From: Mycteria americana
Taxonomy: Eukaryota > Chordata > Aves > Ciconiiformes > Ciconiidae
Direction: 5' to 3'
Assembly (NCBI RefSeq): GCF_035582795.1
Contig: NC_134370.1
Coordinates: forward strand, 55,911,501 to 55,975,500
Length of the DNA stretch: 64,000 nt
Shown: positions 1 to 12,400 of the stretch, piece by piece
How the letters are laid out: each line of letters begins with the position of its first letter
How positions within the stretch are numbered: position 1 is the first letter of the stretch
Position numbers and translations under genes: made by a program
Notes under the pieces: model-generated
The model's input: the letters and a program-made list of their open reading frames with translations, nothing else
What the model was told of the DNA's origin: nothing
Database searches by the model: none

Positions 1-109
1 TTTAAGGAAAAGGTCTGAAGCCTCGGCCTTTCGACTGCCTGTGCATGTGCCTCACTTTACAACTGCTGCCATGGACACGATTACACAAATAATCCCTCTC
101 AGGCCTTCA

Positions 110-128
110 CTTACACTGTAAGTGTAAG
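110..128. repeat. Perfect 8-bp inverted repeat with 3-nt loop
   Basis: CTTACACT at 110-117 is followed by the loop GTA and then by its exact reverse complement at 121-128. A related but imperfect CTTACGCTTACAG stretch follows within 25 bases. It could fold as a small hairpin; no function is assigned. Confidence 0.6.
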
Positions 129-239
129 GCTGCAACTTACGCTTACAGTAGCAGCTGTAGGACCTGCAAGTTTCCCACAGCTCAAGACATGCATTTCTGT
201 TGTAAAAAAGAGAAAGAGAAGTGGACTGCGTATCTGATT

Positions 240-256
240 AAAAAAAAAAAAAAAAA
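240..256 (+). repeat. Poly-A tract (17 A)
   Basis: An uninterrupted run of 17 adenines. No retroposon body is recognisable 5' of it, so it is called only as a homopolymer. Confidence 0.9.
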
Positions 257-1264
257 GCCTTTAAAAATGGTAAATTGTTGAGGGAGCAATGTAAGTGTGT
301 TTTATCTGTTTAGCCAGAACTTAAATCTTGTAGTTGGGTATCAACAGATCTGTTGCTTCTTTCTGAATACTGCCTGTTTGTCTGACAGAGTCTGCTTGCG
401 GAGAGGGTTCAGGAGGTCTCTTCAACCTGATTTGCAATGCTTGGGCTAAACTGACGCTTTGATGATCTTGGATCTAAAAAAAGCTAAATCCATCAGAAAA
501 GTCTTGTTTTTTCTAGCTCTGTAAGTAACTATATTAATACATAAGTAGTATTTTTTTATGGTGCTAGCAAAGTATAAAGGACATGCCTAGAACTGTCAAA
601 AACACCCAACTTTAATTTTTATCTCTCCTTAGAGACGCATCAGGTGTATTTTGAGCTTTCTGATCGTATGACTCCTCAAACCCTTTCCCTAATAATTAGT
701 GCTTATGACTTTTTCATCAGGATAACACACGTGTGTTTGGAGTTAGGAGTTCTGCTAGGTGTTATTGGCAAGGTGATGTTTCTCTATACTTACAATTTTT
801 ATTGAAACTCTACAAAATGTTTATTGATTTCCATGCATATATCAGTTTCTAAAATCTATGCTGCCTGCCTTTTCTTGGAAATTTATTCTTATGTAGACTT
901 GTCTTCTCAGCCCTTGTTTCTTTTCATAGACTTATACTACTTTTGTGACTGTTCCAAGTACTTTCTGGCCAGGGAAAAGCATATAATACAATATGCATTT
1001 CAAATGTTGATACGTAATTGTAAGAATAGTATTTGTGATGCTAAATGGATGTCTCAAAAGCATGGTTAAAAAGACTGAAAAAAGAACAGCATGTTCCTGT
1101 GTTTCTAATTCAGGGTTCTAATTTTACGTCTACATAATCTCTTGCACAAAGGAGTTCTGGGTGGGGGGAATGTGCTGCAACTTACACTGTTTTATTTTTA
1201 CAGTTAATAAAATTTCTCATCTGCAACCAGATATCTAAAACCAGACTGTAAGTTTGTTTTCATC

Positions 1265-1288
1265 TGATGATAGTTTTCACTATCATCA
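1265..1288. repeat. Perfect 10-bp hairpin with TTTC loop
   Basis: TGATGATAGT at 1265-1274 and ACTATCATCA at 1279-1288 are exact reverse complements separated by a 4-nt TTTC loop. Flanking bases do not extend the pairing, so this is an isolated short stem, not the end of a long palindromic element. Confidence 0.75.
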
Positions 1289-4221
1289 AACATGGTAACA
1301 CGTTATTTTATCACTTGACTACACATTTCCTTTTCTTTCAAAGAGAAGATTGGTGAGATAAAAGATTTTTTAAGTAGCTTTTGGCATTTACAGAAACAAG
1401 TATTATGAGCAGTAATCCTTGTGTGTTGTCTTTGGATTCTTGGTTGTTCTGTTACTGCCAGGTATCTGCTGTGCTGGCATAATGACCATTGATTAGTCTG
1501 TCAGTTTTCAGCATAACCCTGGATTTAGAGATCAACGCCATTACTAAGAGCAGTCTGTCATAGTCAACAGAGGGCTAGTAAGAATATAATTTAGAAACAG
1601 GCAAAATTGGCACTAGAGATGGAATATAAGGAATGACAACTCTTTTTCCCCTGTTAATGTCTCAGCAAATAATTATAACAAGGTGCATTTAAAATGAATT
1701 AAACTTATGGTTTAAATAGTTAATCATCAAATACTCTCTTCTGTATTAAAGCTGCATTACTGTACTCCACTGCACATGTGATCTGATCCTGCAGATAGTT
1801 AAGTTTGTTCTTCAGTAATTTCAAAGGATTACTTACATATATATAGCTAAGCATTTGCTGGGCTGGGCACGTCAAGTGCTCAAGGACTTGCTTTCGCACC
1901 TCTTGTCTTGCAGACACCACTCATGTTGGAGATACAATCGTGTTTACAGAACTGACTTCAAACATGGCTGAAAAGTTGTTTAAGTACAGCATAGTTTAAG
2001 AAATATAAGGCAGCTTTTTATAGTAGAAACACTTTTTTTTTTTTCTATTTATACATATTCCCAACCAGTCTTCCTCTGGGAATAGCATCTGGTTATGAGA
2101 TTTCTTTTCCTCATTTCCCTTTTGGTCGTCTTAGCCTGAAAACTGCATCCCTGTCAGGAGGCAGGACTAACTTGAACCACATTAAATCAGCTGAGATCAT
2201 ACCCTTTTATCTCCAATGGAGGTAAAACCATAGTGAATGAGAAGTCCTAGCCCCTAATTTCTTGCCTGGAACATCCTTATATTGTTTTGTTTTCATACAT
2301 AATACAACAGAATTTACTTTTGATTACTGTAATAAGTAGTCTCAACATCTGTGATTTATTTTGCAACCTAATAAGCTTTGAAGATTAAGTTATGGCATAT
2401 AGATTAAAATATGACATATAACCAGCATAATTTTTTCCTGTGATGTTGCTGTGGCTTCAAGGGGTTGAAAATACCCCAATATATGTATAACAGTTTTGCA
2501 TAGTACTGGGCGTTGGAATCCTTTTCACATACTGGCCAGCTTTGGAGCTGACCTGACAAGTTCTTCAGTATTTTAAACTACTGCAGGAAAAAAAAAAAAA
2601 CAAATGTCCCTGCTTTTACAGCTCTGAAGATAATATCAAAGTGTAAACCAATGCAGTGCTGTTTTCCTGAGTTTGCAAACCCATTTCCCATAGCTGTTCC
2701 CTTTCTCTATGTCTGATACTTTTACTGATGAGAAATGGGTAAGATTAAACCATATCAGATAAAGGCACTCTGGAAGACAATGTGAAGGTTGGTAGTAAGG
2801 TAGGAAAGGGGCAGGAAGCAGCAATGAAGATACAAGCTTAGTAGGAGTACAGCTTTTCTAGAAATTTGTGGTTTGCAGGGGAAAAAAGGAGTTGGTAGAT
2901 ATATGAGCAGTGTTTTTAAATGAAGAGTTAAATTTGTGGGCACTTGCAAATAGTATTTTGAAAATCACTCTACACTTCTGCAGTGATTCTTTGTGTAAAA
3001 GAATTATGTGAATGAAAGGACTGTAAGGAGTATACCTAGCTGAAATATTTTATGTGCAAATAAAACACTGGATGGGTATAAGGACAACTGCTACATAAAT
3101 CAAGTAGCGGATTCCAGATTAACTTTGGAGTTTGTGATTGCAGTTTTGCAGCTGGCCATCTTACTGCTTGTGTGTACAGCTGTCAGTTGAAAAGGTGATA
3201 AAAGGATAAAGGAATAAATAGCAAAATAGTTAAGTATTACTCAAGATTCAGGTTTTTTGCTTTCAAGTAAGGTGAGCTCCATGGGTAGAAGTAATGCCTT
3301 TTAGTAGACCAACTTATGTTGTTGGAAAGGGTAGGTGAGCTTTCAGGTATGTAAGCCCCTTTCAGGTTTGAATTAGAAACAGCAGAAAACAAAACAAAAT
3401 TGAAAACAATTGATACACAATTTTTGTAGTACTTCTATAAAGCATATTAACCCACAGGGCAGCATATGTCATTAGAAGGTGATGAAGGTTCTCTTGCAGA
3501 AGTACTACTCTTTGAAAAGCATCCTCCCATTTCTAATTAAACACTTCAAAATGGCAGCGCTGTCACGGTAGCTGCTATACAACCATGAAAGTGAACAGCA
3601 TGTGCTCTCCAAAGTCAACCAAGTTTCACTCTGAGGGCCTATCTCATTATTTTCACAAGTGTTGGATATTTCATTTGGTTCTCTTAGCTGCTCAGTCAAA
3701 GAGCTATAAGGAAAAAGGTTGCTCTATGAACTGAAAAGGAAGAAAACAATTCTTTCCAATAACATCCTTGGGGAATGGGAATATTTGGACTAGACTGAAG
3801 GCTGCTATCAGTGATAAGGACTAATAAAGCACGTATGTTGGGTAGGAGGAAAAGAAAAGTTGATTCATTTTTATGATAAAAAATGCAAGTTTGCTGGTTT
3901 TCTTGTGTGTCTCTGCCAGTCTTGGAAGTATAATGTTTCATATTAGTAGTTGCTGAGGGAAATTATATTCCTCCTGGAAATCCCTGCTGATAATTGCATG
4001 ACTAACATGCAGCGTGACGCATTTTGAAAACTTAAGGATATCACTCAAAGCTAGCTGTTGTGGGAGTTGCTTGAGCTGTGAAACTGTTTTATGCAACGTT
4101 TGCATGAGAAATGAATTGCTGTTATAATTATTGCCAATGGGTGGTGCTTTCCAAGTCTACTTTGAAGCCTAGCTAACATTCAGAATGTGGATTATAGCAA
4201 AAAGTAGGATAGTTTGTTTTG

Positions 4222-4237
4222 TTTTTTTTTTTTTTTT
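4222..4237 (+). repeat. Poly-T tract (16 T)
   Basis: An uninterrupted thymine run preceded by TTTGTTTTG. It could be the antisense tail of a decayed retroposon, but no body is recognisable beside it. Confidence 0.85.
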
Positions 4238-7200
4238 AATTGCAAATGTTAATCATAATTCTCCTCCCCCCACTTGTTTGGTTCAAACCAAGCTTTATGC
4301 ATGACTGAATGTGACCCAAAATACAGGTATCAGGTTAGGTTCTAGCCCTGCTGGTATCATCCATCTGTAACAGAGTGTTTCTCATCCAGCACTTTAAGAT
4401 CCTGTGCACGTAACAGCACATGCTCCACTGACTTTCTCCTCTAACAATGACTCAACTTGACAGGTCTTTTCTGCTGGGGCATGAGCTGTCTGGCTATACT
4501 TAATTTTTCCATATTCTTTCTTGCATCAGAATAGTGTCAGGATAGACATCTCTGTACAGAGATGGTGTCATCCAAGTTTGAAGACAGTAGTGTCTGAATT
4601 TGATTGTATTTCTTCTGAATTTGATAGTAAAACTCTCATAATTTTAGTTTGGATAAATGTAGTCCTAAGTTGGAGTTGTTAAAGTAGTAGTTTTTTTACT
4701 GTTCTTTAGCTATGAAGTAGAAGAGGTGACTATAAATCTTTATTTCATAGTTTTGTAGAATTGTCGGTTTGGATATAGCATCCAATGCACAGGATGGGGC
4801 CTGAGATCCTGCTGTGTGCCAGTAGAAGCAGGCTTTGGAAGACCTATGAAAAGAGCGTGTTGCAAAAGTAGAATCATGCTTTCTAGTAGGTTTAAAAACA
4901 AAACACAAAAAACCCCCCAAATTTGAACTGCTGATACAGTGAAACTCAACTAGTTTTTATTACATTAACTTTTTATTTTTAATAATAGATGTGCTTAAAT
5001 TTAATTTGCCTTTAAATAGAAAATGTCTTTAAATCCAAATTGAAAGTAAATGTAAAATTGAATGATTGTGGCAGTATGTGCTGTGGCTAGTCTGGAGCAA
5101 TGCATGTACAACATGGCCAGCTAGTGCGTGCCCCTTTTAGAACTGAAAAACTGTAACTGCCAGCTTTCAGTGGAGGCGTGCATCTGACTCTTTCCTTTAT
5201 CCAGCTGCCCATTTTTTCACAAAGTGTATAGGAATATCTTTGTGGCTTCTTCCCCTCTGTGAAGGAAGGTTAAAACCGATCAACAGATTCAAATGTTGGG
5301 GAAGAATGCCCCTCTTTGTAATAAGCTTTGTTTCCTTAGGAAATCAGGCTAAGAGGCATGTCCTCATTTCAGCTTTGTTGTTTGCATTGCAAATTTGGAG
5401 CTTTGCTCCAAGAAGTCCTTATTGCATTTGCAATCTCCAGTGTGGTGTGTTGAGCCTTAGGGAATTTTTCTTCAGCCTAGCATCCTGAGGGATCACAAGG
5501 AACGGGAGCAGTAACATTTTTCTTAATTGGGAGTCGCACAGGGAGTGGAATAGGGCCAATGGAACTGAAAGACCTACTTTGCTAATGTACTCCAGAACCA
5601 CCACCTTTACAAGCCCACCCATTCCTCTTGCATACTCTGAAGGCAATAAGATCAACTGATCAGGTTAGTCATACTTAACTTAGGGAGTCACTGAACACCT
5701 GTGGAAATGAAGGAGCTCTAATGTTAATGATATTCATGGTTTAAGAAATGGTAGAGGAGAAAAATAGGCATCACAGGTGTTTAGTTAGGTTTCATATGCT
5801 TTGTTGCATGGAAGATCGAACAATAATATAGGACAAAAGGAATACTTTTCTGTAGCTCAGAAGAGGCGTGCTTCTATATCTGTCAAGTAGCACAAATAAC
5901 TACCCTTTCAAGTTTTCCTCCTCAGAGCAGATTTAAGGTGGAAAAGACACTGTTGTCAGCTTATGGGGAGAATGAAGGACCACTTGTCCTATTAAGTAGA
6001 TTTACAAAAGATGTGAACAGGGTCTTGTGCTGGAAAGAGAGCCCAACTGTGTCCAAATTGGAACTCTGCTGAGATCAGTTTTAAAAAGCAGTGTCTTTTA
6101 CTTGGCAATGACATGCTGGATCAGGTAGTGCAAAGAACAAATGCATATCGATTAAGCTTAAGCATGAATAAAAACATCAAAGCAACTTTCAAAACTGTAT
6201 TAGTATTATAGGATTGTAAAACATTGAAAATCCTTTCTAAGGAAGCTGTAGTGCATGTTCCTTTGCATTGGTACAATGGCTTCCTGTAAAGCTACTACGT
6301 TTTTTAATTTAAAAAATACACTTAGTCATCAACCCTTTTAATACGTAGATAAAGATCATTGATCTAAAATGAGATTTGTAACTCTTCAGGCTGAAGATAG
6401 AGACATCAGATTATTAGCATGCTTTTACAGCTTCTTACCAAAATGCAGGGACACTTCTATCTGCATGCATTGCTGTTCTTGGTGCTCTCTTCATGCAAAC
6501 AAGCACCCACTTCATAAGTTTTACAAAATGTGGAATCAACATAAGTCTCACAGAAGAGCTGTAGCATGTCAAGTAATTCATCCATCTTTAAGTTGAATAT
6601 TCCTCTTCTGAGTACAGATGATTTAATTTGAATAGTGTGAATGTTGTCAAAATATCATTTCCTACATGCGAAAGGATCAAATTTGTTCATTTCAGTCAAA
6701 ATCAATAATCATGATTGTTCTTAACACTAATACATTTCATTGCCATTTTAAATACAGAACTTTTTATTCACCATTTCTTGGTGTCTTAACACCTTGTACA
6801 TGGACACTGGTTTTTTTCTATTATTTTCTTTCTAATATTTCAGAACTCTAATAAGAGACAGAGCGAACCTGCTTCAGGAATTAAAGCATTTTTTTTTTCT
6901 TTCCCTTTTCATTCAGATCTGGAGCAAGCACCTACCCTCTTGTCTTTGCCTCAGGATAAACTGTGCCTATGCTGACATTAACAGAAAGTGATGTGGAGGC
7001 AGTAAACTTGTAGTTCAACAGAACTGATGAATCAAGTAGATCCACTTGTTTGGGATAATTTTACCAGTCTTTTCTGAGATACTAACAGGTTCTTAAAATA
7101 TAAGCAAATTTTATTTCGGGAAGCGATCTTTTGATGTTTTTCCTGTGAAAAAGATGACAGAGTTTGGTCTAAAGTTTTCCAAAGTTCTGATGTTGAGTGC

Positions 7201-8430
7201 CCAATTGCTGGGAAGGATTCCTGTCTTTAGGCAGTATGATGTTCCATGAAAACAAAACTGATGCTTTTAATTTGTCGATTATTTTAGTGTTAACTTTTTT
7301 TTTTTCTTGAAGAGACCCTGGTAACTCTTGGAAGTTAGTCATCTAGAGCCTCTCTTGGAGGGGACTACTTTTAAGAAGCTCTTTTCTGTGTAAAACGCTA
7401 TGGACCTTAAACATACCAATACTTTCTCTCTTGCAATGCTAAAAGAAAGGTCTGTCACCATTACTAGAAACTGCCTGGATTGGCTTATAGTTGAAAGAAC
7501 AAAACATGAAAGTTTTACTTTAATCTACAGTATTACTAAATATTTAGCAGATGTGCCTTTTGGGTAGCAGGAAGGCCTGCCTGACCTACTTTCATTTTAA
7601 TCACTGAAGGGGTATTTCATGATTTGATGCTGGCAAAGTTCAGCTATTACATTTCTGGTGTGAAAGCAGATCTTCAGAGTGTGAGTTGTCTTTTCTTTCC
7701 TTTTTTCTTGGAGGGATATTGGTGAGAGGAAAGCAGAAAAAATTCAATATAAAGGATTTTGTCTTTTCCTTTCAGGTCTTTTTAGTTCTGTCTTGAGGTA
7801 TTGGTGTGTTACTGCATTTATGGACTGCTGTGGCAGTAAGTAGCAAGCTCATTCACATCATAGCTTGTCAATTTTCCTTTGCAGCGCATCCTATCAGCCC
7901 CTGTAATTTTTTCCAGAGTGTCTTTTCATGAGAAGCTGACTTTCTTCCAAGTAAACAACTATAGTTATAGGAATCTGTCTGTACCAATTAATATGTTCAT
8001 ATTTTGCCTATTTGATTTTTTTCTCACCTCTTCTTTTTGTATTTTGTAGGGTATTTCTCTCACTGTGAAATAATTGCTGTATAGCATGTGCTCTGGCTCT
8101 TCTTGAAGTTTGCCAGCATATATATGAATCAGTTCATAGGTAGCGTGTCCCAGTGGCTGCTTTTCCCCCTCTTGTGTTTTTTAAGTTTCGTCTTTGATTG
8201 CCAGTAGAGGGTTTGTGGCACAGATAAGATTTGTGGATGCTAACAAATAACATTACCCTTGGCTGCCTGCTGGTTGGTTTTCATTCCATAGTCTTGCAGG
8301 TCATCTGTTGAATGTATGTGCAAAAACTATGGCTGTTGGTAAGGGCATGGTGAGTTTTTAGTGTGTGTTGGAAAAAGCCATTAACTGGTCGGAGTGCTGA
8401 AGAGGAGACCTCCAACAGAATTGGGTAACT

Positions 8431-8446
8431 GGGGGGGTGGGGAGGG
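8431..8446 (+). repeat. G-quadruplex-type G-rich run
   Basis: Seven G, then T, four G, A and three G. Splitting the seven-G run gives four tracts of at least three G with 1-nt loops, the standard G4 pattern. It lies in a locally G-rich, purine-rich patch (8425-8455) with no identified gene. Confidence 0.6.
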
Positions 8447-8452
8447 TGGAGG

Positions 8453-8481
8453 AGGTTGACACTGATGAAGGTTGACACTGA
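8453..8481 (+). repeat. 13-bp direct repeat, 16-bp period
   Basis: AGGTTGACACTGA occurs at 8453-8465 and again, exactly, at 8469-8481 with a 3-bp spacer. This is probably a small slippage duplication. Confidence 0.75.
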
Positions 8482-8883
8482 GATGTAAACTTGATGTTAG
8501 CCAAGTTCACAGTTTTTGGCTTTGAAAACAGAGGTGAGTTGTTCTGCAGCATTATCTGAAATGGACTGTTGCTAGATCCTCTTCTTCCCCTATTTCTGTC
8601 TCCAGCGGCAGATGTCTTAATTCCTGCACGAACCACGGTCAGACAGGTAACAATCCAGCATTTTCTTCTAGAGAAAACACCTGCTACAGGACAGTTTGGA
8701 CACTTGCAGCTTATCTCAAGAGCATGGAATGTATGAAGGCAAATATTCTGATGCTTATGATGAAGAATGCTCCACATGGTGCACTGTGTTTGACTCTCCT
8801 CAAATTTCCTCCTAAATTCCTAGGCCTGTATAGCATAGATAATTTTTTACAAGAAGGCCATAAATTCCATACATTCAGGTCAT

Positions 8884-8922
8884 CTTGTTCATACAACCTG
8901 TTCATAAAACTTGTTCATAAAA
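8884..8922 (+). repeat. Three tandem copies of a CTTGTTCATAAAA-like unit
   Basis: Copies begin at 8884, 8898 and 8910. The third is the cleanest (CTTGTTCATAAAA); the first carries a C-for-A change and the second lacks one T. It is a degenerate 12-14 bp minisatellite of three units. Confidence 0.65.
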
Positions 8923-11036
8923 ACAGTGGGAAGACTTAATAACTAAATAGGTGGCCATTCCTTTGTAGAGCTGTAGCCTCAAAACTACATTTCACAGTTT
9001 CAGGACTTTACTGGTGTAATTTTAATCCCCTACATAAACTTAGAAAATATCCAAGCTCTTATAACCTGCTAAGATTTGGGTAGCAGTGAGAGAAAGGCTT
9101 ACCATGAGCTGGCTGCAGTGGTTCCTGTTCCAGCTGCTGCCGTACCGTTTGCGTGTGCTTTCTGCCACCGCAGTAGGGTTGGCTCAGCTGTTTGTGCAGC
9201 ATTTGCTGAGAGGATGCAAATGTGTCTATTTAAAAACAGATACTTAAAATAACCAAACATTTATGTCTTCACAGTTTGTAAACTGGGGCCCCCTGTTTTG
9301 GTACTAACTCTGCAGTTTGAAATCAATGTAACTTCACCCTCAGAAAAGAAGCTTTATTTCAGCTGTATCTTCCTAGTAAAGTCTTACTGTTTCAGATAAA
9401 ACCCTTTCCTGGAAGGGGGAAATGGAAATCAGTTGGTATTCCACATGCCAGGTTGGTAAGAGGAAAGTTAAGAAGCCTTGTTTTGTCCTGAAATCAAAAG
9501 CTGAAGTCTGGAAATTATTTATGAATTGCTTTCCCCTCAAAGATGACAAAAATCTTACTGTATGGAAGAGCTTGAACTCCGTTTACATTGCTGGTTGAGA
9601 TTTCTAGACAGGCAGTTTGTGTTCAGCATGGGTAGCCATACCCCAGGGCTGTTTGCAACATGACAAAAGAGTTGTTGCTTTGTCTGTCAACACTTCTTAT
9701 CCTGTTCCTCCTTCTGTGCTCTGGAGCAGTTACCACAAATTCTTGGGTGCTTGTGGTCTGAATATTTCTTCACAGTAAGCAAATGTGCTGGTATCGATCA
9801 GGGAAGCAGATAAAGATTAAAAATGTTCACATTGCTGAAAATTGAGCACAAACTTTTTTATTGCATGTGGGAGCGAAAAAGGAACTTCTATATTCTTCTG
9901 AAACTGGTGAAATTTGTAGAATACTGGAATGAGCCAAGAATGGGTAGAGTTTTAAAAATTATAACCTGTAACAAAATGTCAAAGAAATGGATTTTAGTTA
10001 AATCTGGAAAAATGCTAAGGCAGGGCATGAAAAAGTATTCCACCACAGATAGTTGTTTGCCAGCTCTGTGTAACAGAACTTGGATGTTCACTGGGGAAAG
10101 GGCAATAAAAATTGCCTTGATTTGCAGGAAAGGAGGCAAGATAGTTGAGACAAGTGAATTAAGGAGCTTGTGACGTTGTTTTCATTACTGATAGATGAAT
10201 GCATTAAGGATACATTAAATGTTGTAGCAGGCTTGTCTGCAGTACTTCTTAAATTATAAGACTGGAGAGTAGTCTTAGAAATCTTCTTTCTTACTTCTCT
10301 GCTATTGAAACACCATGAGGAAAGAAACCGAGACAAGAAAGGGTTGTGCAAGGTGACCCGTCTTCTGTAAAAGCTCACATCTGCTAAATCGTACATGGTG
10401 ATTGCAAAACTCGCTTTGTCCATACCTTTCAGTCCTCTACTGTTAGCATGTGTAATGTCAAGAGCGTTTGTGAGAGGGGACGAGGCCTGGTGGTGACCGC
10501 AGGTGGCTGCGTAGTGCCTCTCATCCCTTGGAGCCAGTGCAGGGACCTCTGTCCAGTGAGTGCCTTGGTGCAGACACCAGTACCGTAACATGGCCAGACA
10601 TGTGAATCTTGCTTTTTGGGTGTCTGCGTTAACAGGCCCTGATGAATGAACTTGTTGTTGAGGAAGAGTTGGTTTACATGTTGAATCAGAAACTTTATTT
10701 CCTTGAAATCATCTAGATGGGTAAAATGTCTGTGTGTGTCTCTTAGGATTGAGGGAGGGGCTTGCAGATTTAGCTGCAGTGGCTCAGAAGGTTTCTGGCA
10801 ACATCTTAACTCTGCTCTTTTGTTGGAGCTTGTTGCTATCCGAGGTGGTTCAGCAGAAGGGGCTGGATGTGGATGCCCACAAAGCCCCGGGTACTGCTGC
10901 CACTGCCCACCCGAATCCTTCCAGCTCTTTCTCTCATGGTCTCACTCAGGTGTCTTCGTCAATTTTGTTATCAGTAACTTTTTTCTGCCATCTGTAAAGG
11001 CATAAAATAAAACCGGGCTCAAAACTGAAATTCTCA

Positions 11037-11066
11037 ATTAGGTTTTGCTTCTCCATTAGGTTTTGC
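11037..11066 (+). repeat. 12-bp direct repeat, 18-bp period
   Basis: ATTAGGTTTTGC is present at 11037-11048 and again at 11055-11066, separated by 6 bases. It is a short local duplication with no gene context. Confidence 0.65.
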
Positions 11067-12339
11067 GAGCATTTGGTGCTTGCTGTGTTTCATTATAGCA
11101 GGCTACTGTGTTTGCTGTATTTTATTCTATTTTTTTGTAATGAAACATACTGCAACTTCCTCTCCCTGTGACAAGAAGGGGGAGTAGTTTAAGCAAAGGC
11201 TCAATGTTTGTTACGTGGTTTAGGGAGATCTAGTTAACTAACATTGCTTAGTTTTAAAGGAGGCAAAGAGATCACTTGATCGGTCAGCAAGACCACATGA
11301 CAAGCAGCTGAATGTAATTAGGTGGGTAGGGTGGTTGTGTGGGGCTGGCAGCCTTGCATGTCAGTGCGAATTTGAGCTATTATTCTGGACTACACTATTT
11401 TGTTTTTATTTTTTTTCTCTGCTGATAACTACCTGTAGATGAGAAACGGCTCTTTTTGCATGACTATGGTATTCAACAGATCTGAACTGTGTCAGGAAAC
11501 TCATCACTGAAATACCCTTGGAAAACTACAGATCTATTTGCAGCTGTTAAGCATAGGTATGTAAACACTTCCTGTTTTTTATTTGTTTTCATAAGATTTA
11601 TTACATTGTTTTCCTTGAGCTGACAGTCGTTGTATGCCAACTGTTCCTCTGTTAAGAATTTTGAAACAATGTTGCTGTACTTTTGACAAACTGCCTGAAA
11701 TATTTTGATTTTGAGAGACAGTTCAGCATTGCTGCATCCTCATGTTCTAGAGGGAAAAGTAATCTTAAAACTGGGAAGTATACTGGCTTAGGTAAAACAT
11801 AGGCCTTGGGTTGAAATGACAAAACTGCAGCTCTTTGGTGTGTCTTTGGTCATTGCTTTTCGCAAAGAAATCAGTCAGATTTAAAGACAAACCTGGGTAA
11901 GTTTATCAATAAGATTAAAATAAATGACTGCAGTGACCAGTGTCTGGATTCAGTAACCATAAGATGCCCTTTCTGGTCCCAAGTCATCAGCCTACATTTC
12001 CTTCTGTGTTAAGTCAAACTTGGTCTACAGTTAGAAGGTGGAATTAGACCTTTGATAGTAAAGCGTACTGTGCAAATAATGTTTCATAATGCAGAACAAA
12101 GTAACTCAGTATTTTTAAATGTTGTACTGCTTGAACTTTTTGCCCCTCTATTTATTCCTGTGTTCTCATTAACTTGTAAAGATAAGTTATACTTAATAAA
12201 ACAGTCCTTTAGAATGGTGGATTTTTTTAACCGGGTTGCACACCAACATGTTTATTCTCACGCATACTAAATGTAATGATGATAAAAGGAATAAAAATGA
12301 TGTGTTGGACAGTCTGTTATTTTTAATTAGCAAAAGAAA

Positions 12340-12400
12340 TTGGACTGCAAGGAACCATGAGAGCTCATCTAGTTCACATTCCTTGTTCAATCATATAGTA
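12340..12400 (-). mobile_element. Possible short CR1-like LINE 3' end, antisense
   Basis: The stretch carries AAGGAACC followed by GAGCTCATCTAGTTCA and then CCTTGTTCAA. This resembles the antisense of the common CR1 3' end (the GATGAYCT ... CTTCCAACC segment). Only about 60 bp are recognisable and the 8-bp tail repeats are not visible, so this is a weak call. Chance similarity is the alternative. Confidence 0.35.

Noticed and set aside
8358..8777. 139-codon minus-strand open frame
   Set aside because: The composition is unremarkable, part of it is the reverse of a G-rich simple-sequence tract, and no family was recognised.
10088..10591. 167-codon minus-strand open frame
   Set aside because: The longest unexplained frame, but it has no recognised domain, no splice context and no family likeness. 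A frame this long can occur by chance in 64 kb read in six frames.
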